Shown: piece after piece, positions 6,800 through 9,712 of the stretch
How positions within the stretch are numbered: position 1 is the first letter of the stretch
Layout: every line of letters begins with the position of its first letter
Assembly: GCA_964651495.1 (NCBI GenBank)
Contig: CAZYWP010000121.1
Location: 1-9,712 of the forward strand
Length of the DNA: 9,712 bases
Reading direction: 5' to 3'
Source: CAZNVB01 sp964651495
GTDB taxonomy: Bacteria; Acidobacteriota; Aminicenantia; Aminicenantales; UBA8522
Translations under genes and position numbers: made by a program
The notes under the pieces: generated by a model
Database searches by the model: none
What the model was told of the DNA's origin: nothing
Seen by the model: the letters and a program-made list of their open reading frames with translations, nothing else

Positions 6800-8142
6800 C
6801 GGAGCGCTTCCCCCACCAGGGCGGCCAGGCGGTCGATTTCGTCTTTGCTGTGGACTTCGGTCACGCAGAACAGAGCGCAGTCTTTGAGCTCAGGATGAAA
6901 AGGTTCGAGGGCCAGGCCGCCGATGACCCCGTTGCGCCGGAGATGGTCGTCGATTTTCTTCCAGCCGCCGCTGAATTCGCAAACGAATTCGTTGAATATG
7001 GGCCCGCTGAATTTTCTCCTGACTCCCCTGATATGGCAGAGCAGGTCGAGTGCGTAGTTCGCTTTCTGGACGTTCTGGCAGGCCAGCTCCCGCAGCCCAG
7101 CCGGGCCCAGCGTTTCGAGGAAAATAGTCGCCCGGAGCGCGCACCAGGCCTGGTTGGTGCAGATGTTCGAGGTGGCCTTCTCTCGCCGGATGTGCTGTTC
7201 CCGTGTCGAGAGGGTGAGGGTGAACCCGCGCTTTCCCTCCACATCCCTGGTCTCACCGGCGATCCTTCCGGGAAACTGCCTGAGGAAATCTTTCCGGCAG
7301 GACATGAACCCGAGATAGGGGCCGCCGAAGCTGAGGGGAAGGCCAAAAGACTGGCCCTCACCGGAGACAATGTCTGCTCCGCAGGCGCCCGGAGCTTTGA
7401 GCAGGCCGAGCGATGCCGCTTCGGCCACCACAACCACGGACAGGGCCCCGCTCCGGTGTGCGGTCTCGGCTATCCGCTCGAGGTTTTCCACCACCCCGAG
7501 GAAGTTCGGCGACTGGCAGACGACGGCGCTGGTATCGGCGTCGATCAGGCGGTCCAGGGCCTCGAGATCGGCCTGGCCGGTCGCGCCGTAGCCGAATTCA
7601 GCCAGCTGGATGGGCAAATTCCGGACGTAGGTCTTGATGACCGATTGGTACTGGGGATTCAGGGTCCGGGCGACCAGGACTTTCGGCTTCCCTTTGAGCC
7701 GGTGGGCCATCAGGACGGCCTCAGCCGCCGCCGAAGCGCCTTCGTAGAGAGAGGCATTGGCGATTTCCAATCCGGTGAGCTGGGAAATCAGGGTCTGGTA
7801 CTCGAAAATGACCTGAAGGGTGCCCTGGCTGACCTCCGGCTGATAGGGGGTGTACGGGCTGATGAACTCGCCCCGGGAGCTGAGGTAGTCGACGACGCAA
7901 GGAATAAAGTGCCGGTAAGCGCCGGCGCCCAGAAAAGAGAGGTAATCCCGCTCGGTATTTTTTCGGCCGATGGTTTCGAGATGACGGACGAGTTCCGGTT
8001 CAGTCATGGGCGGGGGAAGGCGAAGCTCCCTTTTGAGCCTGATCTCGTCCGGGATGCAGCAGAAGAGCTCATCCGGGGAGGAAATGCCGATGGCGGCCAG
8101 CATCTCCTTCCTGTCAGAATCGCTCAGGGAGATATAGCTCAT
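6796..8142 (-). CDS. gcvPA: Glycine dehydrogenase (decarboxylating) subunit 1, P-protein
   Basis: This is the partner half of split glycine decarboxylase. It has the fold-type I aminotransferase architecture but lacks the PLP lysine, and it completes the active site and dimer with GcvPB. Its 448 residues match the family. Clear signatures are FLGAGAYRHFIPCVVDYL (70-87), ISPYTPYQPEVSQGTLQ (94-110), EYQTLISQLTG (114-124), ASLYEGASAAAEA (130-142), GEGQSFGLPLSFGGPYLGFM (261-280) and REQHIRREKATSNICTN (314-330). The segment AEAASLGLL (240-248) differs from the xPISLxLL form I recall as common in the family; I would not infer loss of function. The start overlaps the gcvH stop by ATGA, so translation is probably coupled. 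There is no internal stop or frameshift. Confidence 0.97.
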   Translation of the reverse strand: MSYISLSDSDRKEMLAAIGISSPDELFCCIPDEIRLKRELRLPPPMTEPELVRHLETIGRKNTERDYLSFLGAGAYRHFIPCVVDYLSSRGEFISPYTPYQPEVSQGTLQVIFEYQTLISQLTGLEIANASLYEGASAAAEAVLMAHRLKGKPKVLVARTLNPQYQSVIKTYVRNLPIQLAEFGYGATGQADLEALDRLIDADTSAVVCQSPNFLGVVENLERIAETAHRSGALSVVVVAEAASLGLLKAPGACGADIVSGEGQSFGLPLSFGGPYLGFMSCRKDFLRQFPGRIAGETRDVEGKRGFTLTLSTREQHIRREKATSNICTNQAWCALRATIFLETLGPAGLRELACQNVQKANYALDLLCHIRGVRRKFSGPIFNEFVCEFSGGWKKIDDHLRRNGVIGGLALEPFHPELKDCALFCVTEVHSKDEIDRLAALVGEALR

Positions 8143-8525
8143 GATTCAAGGCCCTCGAGGAAAGTCTCATAATCGGAAGGGGCCATCAACTTTTCTAGGT
8201 CGGCCTTGTTCTTAATTTTCAGCCGGATGATCCAGCCCTTGCCGTGGGGGTCCTGGTTGAGCATCTCGGGCGCGCCGTTCAGCTCTTCGTTGACGGCCAC
8301 GACCTCGCCGGAAACGGGAGAATAGACATCGGAAACAGCCTTGACCGATTCAACCACGCCGATCGTCTGATGGACATCGAGCTGGGTCCCGACCGCGGGA
8401 AGCTCGACGTAGACCACATCGCCCAGCTGTTTCTGGGCAAAATCGGTGATGCCCACGGTGGCCGTATCGCCCTCGACCTTGACCCATTCATGGTCCTTGC
8501 TGTAATAGAAATCGCTCGGATACAT
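8139..8525 (-). CDS. gcvH: Glycine cleavage system H protein (lipoyl carrier)
   Basis: This is a small soluble shuttle whose lipoyl-lysine carries the aminomethyl group from the P protein to the T protein and is then re-oxidised by the L protein. Its 128 residues are the normal size. The lipoylation site is Lys62 in GVVESVKAVSDVYSPVSGEV (56-75). The N-terminal HEWVKVEGDTATVGITDFAQ and the C-terminal LNQDPHGKGWIIRLKI are also typical. The start follows a strong AGGAGG 6 bases upstream (8537-8532), the best ribosome-binding site in the glycine run and suitable for a carrier needed in excess. It is the only gene of the run preceded by a sizeable gap (139 bases to gcvT). No lipoate attachment enzyme and no dihydrolipoamide dehydrogenase are in view. 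Confidence 0.98.
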   Translation of the reverse strand: MYPSDFYYSKDHEWVKVEGDTATVGITDFAQKQLGDVVYVELPAVGTQLDVHQTIGVVESVKAVSDVYSPVSGEVVAVNEELNGAPEMLNQDPHGKGWIIRLKIKNKADLEKLMAPSDYETFLEGLES

Positions 8526-8531
8526 CGGTTT

Positions 8532-8540
8532 CCTCCTCTC
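8532..8540 (-). promoter_or_regulatory. Strong Shine-Dalgarno of gcvH
   Basis: The minus strand reads GAGAGGAGG followed by AAACCG and the ATG at 8525. This near-perfect site contrasts with the weak or overlapping sites of the downstream genes and suggests gcvH is the main independent entry point for ribosomes after the gcvT-gcvH gap. Confidence 0.75.
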
Positions 8541-8556
8541 AGTGCGCAGCTCCGAA

Positions 8557-8570
8557 GGCCGCCTGCGGCC
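8557..8570 (-). repeat. GC-rich short hairpin upstream of gcvH
   Basis: GGCCGC (8557-8562) and GCGGCC (8565-8570) are exact inverted repeats with a 2-base centre; in RNA the innermost pair would open. It lies 17 bases before the Shine-Dalgarno of gcvH in the transcript. No U-run follows it on the minus strand, so it is not a normal intrinsic terminator. It might insulate the ribosome-binding site or be an RNA stability element. Confidence 0.4.
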
Positions 8571-8573
8571 GGT

Positions 8574-8604
8574 TAAAAATTCGTCCGGAAAAATCGAATT
8601 TTTA
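8574..8604 (-). repeat. AT-rich inverted repeat with an alternative fold (possible weak terminator or attenuator)
   Basis: TAAAAATTCG (8574-8583) and CGAATTTTTA (8595-8604) are exact reverse complements, 10 base pairs with an 11-base loop that itself contains the palindrome TCCGGA. The right-hand part can instead fold as AAAAAT (8589-8594) with ATTTTT (8598-8603) around a 3-base loop, so the two folds exclude each other. In the minus-strand transcript the 3' arm ends in a U-run, which gives a terminator-like look, but the stem is A/U-rich and would be weak. Confidence 0.45.
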
Positions 8605-8614
8605 GCTTTTTATT

Positions 8615-8641
8615 CTACAATAAATCCGAAATTAATTGTAG
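8615..8641 (-). repeat. Inverted repeat in the gcvT-gcvH gap
   Basis: CTACAAT (8615-8621) and ATTGTAG (8635-8641) are exact reverse complements with a 13-base loop. That loop holds one arm of a second inverted repeat (8623-8631 with 8658-8666). On the minus strand the sequence TAGAAT (8617-8612) at its edge resembles a -10 box but has no good -35, so a promoter here is doubtful. Confidence 0.4.
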
Positions 8642-8666
8642 CCGCCGCAACCCGTTCTTTCGGATT
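8623..8666 (-). repeat. Inverted repeat overlapping the gcvT stop codon
   Basis: AATCCGAAA (8623-8631) and TTTCGGATT (8658-8666) are exact reverse complements with a 26-base loop. One arm runs into the gcvT TAA, and the other lies in the loop of the 8615-8641 hairpin. The two stems are therefore either alternatives or would form a pseudoknot-like fold. Confidence 0.4.
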
Positions 8667-9712
8667 ATTTTTCCCGCTTATAGAATGGCGTCGGGACAAC
8701 GGTCGCTTTGGCCCTTTTGTCGCGGATCCCGACCTCGATTCCCGTACCGATTTCGGCCTGCTCGACCGGCAGGTAGGTCAGCCCAATGCTTTTTTTCAGA
8801 TAGGGTGAGTACGTCCCCGAAGTCACCTCCCCCGCTTTCTGAGCCTGGACATAAACCGGATAATGGGGCCGAGGGATTCCCTTCACCACGAGCTCGAACC
8901 CGACGATTTTTCTCTTGATGCCTTGCTCGAGCTGCCGAACCAGAACATCCCGGCCGAGAAAATCTCCTTTCTTGAACTTGACGATCCATTTGAGGTCGGC
9001 CTCGAGGACGGTGGTCGTGTCGCCGATATCGTTGCCGTAGAGCATGAGTTTGGCTTCGAGGCGGAGGGTATCCCTGGCCCCGAGCCCGATGGGAAGAACT
9101 CCCCTGTCCCGGCCGCCGGCCAGAATTTCATCCCAGATCACGGCCGGCTCCGGAGAAACGGTGTAGATCTCAAACCCGTCTTCCCCTGTGTATCCCGTGC
9201 GTGAGACGAGGGCATCCACATCCGCCACTTTGCCCGTCGCCGCCCAGAATGGCTTCATCTCGGCCAGGTTGACATCCGTCAGCGGCTGGAGGATATCCAC
9301 GGCTTCGGGTCCCTGGAGGGCCAGCTGGGAATAGCGGTCGCTGGCGTTCTCGACCGTAACATCAAACGAAGCCTGGTGGTCAACGACCCAGGCATAGTCC
9401 TTGTCGACGTTGGCGGCGTTGACGACGAGAAGATACCGGTCCGGCGCCAGACAATAGACCAGCATGTCATCAACAAAGGTGCCTTGGGGAGTCGTCAGGG
9501 CCGTATACTGGGCCTGGTTGAGGGCCAGACGGCCGGCGTCGTTGGGCGTGAGATGCTGGACGAGCGCCAGGGCGTCCCGGCCGGAGACGATGATCTCTCC
9601 CATGTGACTGACGTCGAAGAGGCCGGCCTTTTGGCGAACGGCCAGGTGCTCCTCGATGATCCCCCGGTACTCGACCGGCATCTCCCAGCCGAAGAATTCG
9701 ATCAGCCGGGCC
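8665..9712 (-). CDS. gcvT: Aminomethyltransferase (glycine cleavage T protein), 5' end outside window
   Basis: This folate-dependent enzyme takes the aminomethyl group from GcvH, releases ammonia and forms 5,10-methylene-tetrahydrofolate. The frame is open to the right edge: upstream of the internal ATG at 9681 it continues as ARLIEFFGWE, and FFGWEMPVEY matches the conserved FGGWEMPVQY near the T-protein N terminus. The true start is thus a few tens of codons beyond the window; 9681 is not the start. Of the roughly 365 usual residues, 348 are visible. Landmarks are GLFDVSHMGE, the DDMLVY acidic segment, VVNAANVDKDYAWV, SRTGYTGEDGFEIY, GLGARDTLRLEA, and the C-terminal VPTPFYKR. YgfZ- or dimethylglycine dehydrogenase-like relatives are unlikely given the context and the full motif set. 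It is first of the visible glycine genes and separated from gcvH by a structured 139-base gap. Confidence 0.97.
   Translation of the reverse strand, partial: ARLIEFFGWEMPVEYRGIIEEHLAVRQKAGLFDVSHMGEIIVSGRDALALVQHLTPNDAGRLALNQAQYTALTTPQGTFVDDMLVYCLAPDRYLLVVNAANVDKDYAWVVDHQASFDVTVENASDRYSQLALQGPEAVDILQPLTDVNLAEMKPFWAATGKVADVDALVSRTGYTGEDGFEIYTVSPEPAVIWDEILAGGRDRGVLPIGLGARDTLRLEAKLMLYGNDIGDTTTVLEADLKWIVKFKKGDFLGRDVLVRQLEQGIKRKIVGFELVVKGIPRPHYPVYVQAQKAGEVTSGTYSPYLKKSIGLTYLPVEQAEIGTGIEVGIRDKRAKATVVPTPFYKREK

Larger units (their letters stand above)
2422..9712 (-). other. Putative operon gcvT-gcvH-gcvPA-gcvPB-glyQ-glyS
   Basis: Six consecutive minus-strand genes all act on glycine. Junctions are a 4-base ATGA overlap (gcvH/gcvPA at 8139-8142; gcvPA/gcvPB at 6796-6799), a 5-base gap (gcvPB/glyQ), and a TGATG overlap or slightly longer if GTG is used (glyQ/glyS). 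Only gcvT-gcvH is separated, by 139 bases. The operon promoter should lie beyond the right edge, unless one exists in the gcvT-gcvH gap. No terminator is visible after glyS. Confidence 0.75.

Noticed and set aside
6850..8172. A 440-codon open frame on the plus strand, antisense to gcvPA over nearly its full length
   Set aside because: It mirrors the codon bias of a GC-rich gene, its translation shows no recognisable domain, and gcvPA is unmistakable. It has no good ribosome-binding site.
8557..8570. Intrinsic terminator after gcvT
   Set aside because: The GC-rich hairpin is not followed by a U-run in the minus-strand transcript; the A/T-rich stretch lies on its upstream side.
8526..8664. Glycine riboswitch upstream of gcvH
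   Set aside because: The spacer is too small for a tandem aptamer, and I do not see the conserved glycine aptamer core. If one exists it would be upstream of gcvT, outside the window.
9679..9681. ATG at 9681 as the gcvT start
   Set aside because: The frame continues upstream with ARLIEFFGWE, a conserved T-protein segment, so the start is outside the window.
1..9712. Mobile element, prophage, CRISPR or defence system
   Set aside because: There is no transposase, integrase, terminal inverted repeat pair, regularly spaced repeat array or defence domain. The gene content is core metabolism plus one exported protein and one PilZ protein.

Overview
This window is a compact, GC-rich bacterial chromosome segment with two parts. 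The larger part (2422 to the right edge) is a minus-strand gene run for glycine metabolism, in transcription order gcvT (5' end beyond the right edge), gcvH, gcvPA, gcvPB, glyQ, glyS. The smaller part (1-2425) holds a secreted Asp-box beta-propeller protein on the minus strand (3' end beyond the left edge) and, divergent from it, a small PilZ-domain protein on the plus strand. I see no RNA gene, mobile element, CRISPR array or broken gene.

The organism is a bacterium: it has the two-subunit (alpha/beta) bacterial glycyl-tRNA synthetase and purine-rich Shine-Dalgarno sites. The glycine decarboxylase is split into two subunits (GcvPA and GcvPB), as in Firmicutes, Thermotogae, archaea and many deep-branching lineages, and not fused as in Escherichia coli. 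Large exported sortilin-like BNR proteins are frequent in Acidobacteriota, Aminicenantes and Bacteroidota-type genomes. The combination makes me lean towards an Acidobacteriota/Aminicenantes-like lineage, but this is inference with low confidence.

Layout. 1-1678 (minus): N-terminal 559 residues of an exported Asp-box propeller. 1679-1984: a 306-base divergent intergenic region with a good sigma70-type promoter for each side, a perfect AT-rich palindrome over the PilZ promoter, and a tiny open frame before each gene that ends at or just before its start codon. 1985-2425 (plus): PilZ protein, whose stop codon overlaps the glyS stop codon tail to tail. 2422-5345: glyS and glyQ. 5351-8142: gcvPB and gcvPA. 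8139-8525: gcvH. 8526-8664: the only real gap in the glycine run, AT-rich and full of inverted repeats. 8665 to the right edge: gcvT.

How the genes work together. GcvPA/GcvPB decarboxylate glycine onto the lipoyl arm of GcvH, and GcvT then releases ammonia and makes 5,10-methylene-tetrahydrofolate. The dihydrolipoamide dehydrogenase (L protein) is not in the window. GlyQ/GlyS charge tRNA-Gly with the same amino acid. ATGA or TGATG overlaps at gcvH/gcvPA, gcvPA/gcvPB and glyQ/glyS, and a 5-base gap at gcvPB/glyQ, indicate one translationally coupled unit in which glycine breakdown and glycine use in translation are co-expressed. No unmistakably new system is present. The points most worth following are the gcv-gly operon fusion, the folded gcvT-gcvH spacer, and the organised divergent control region at 1679-1984.
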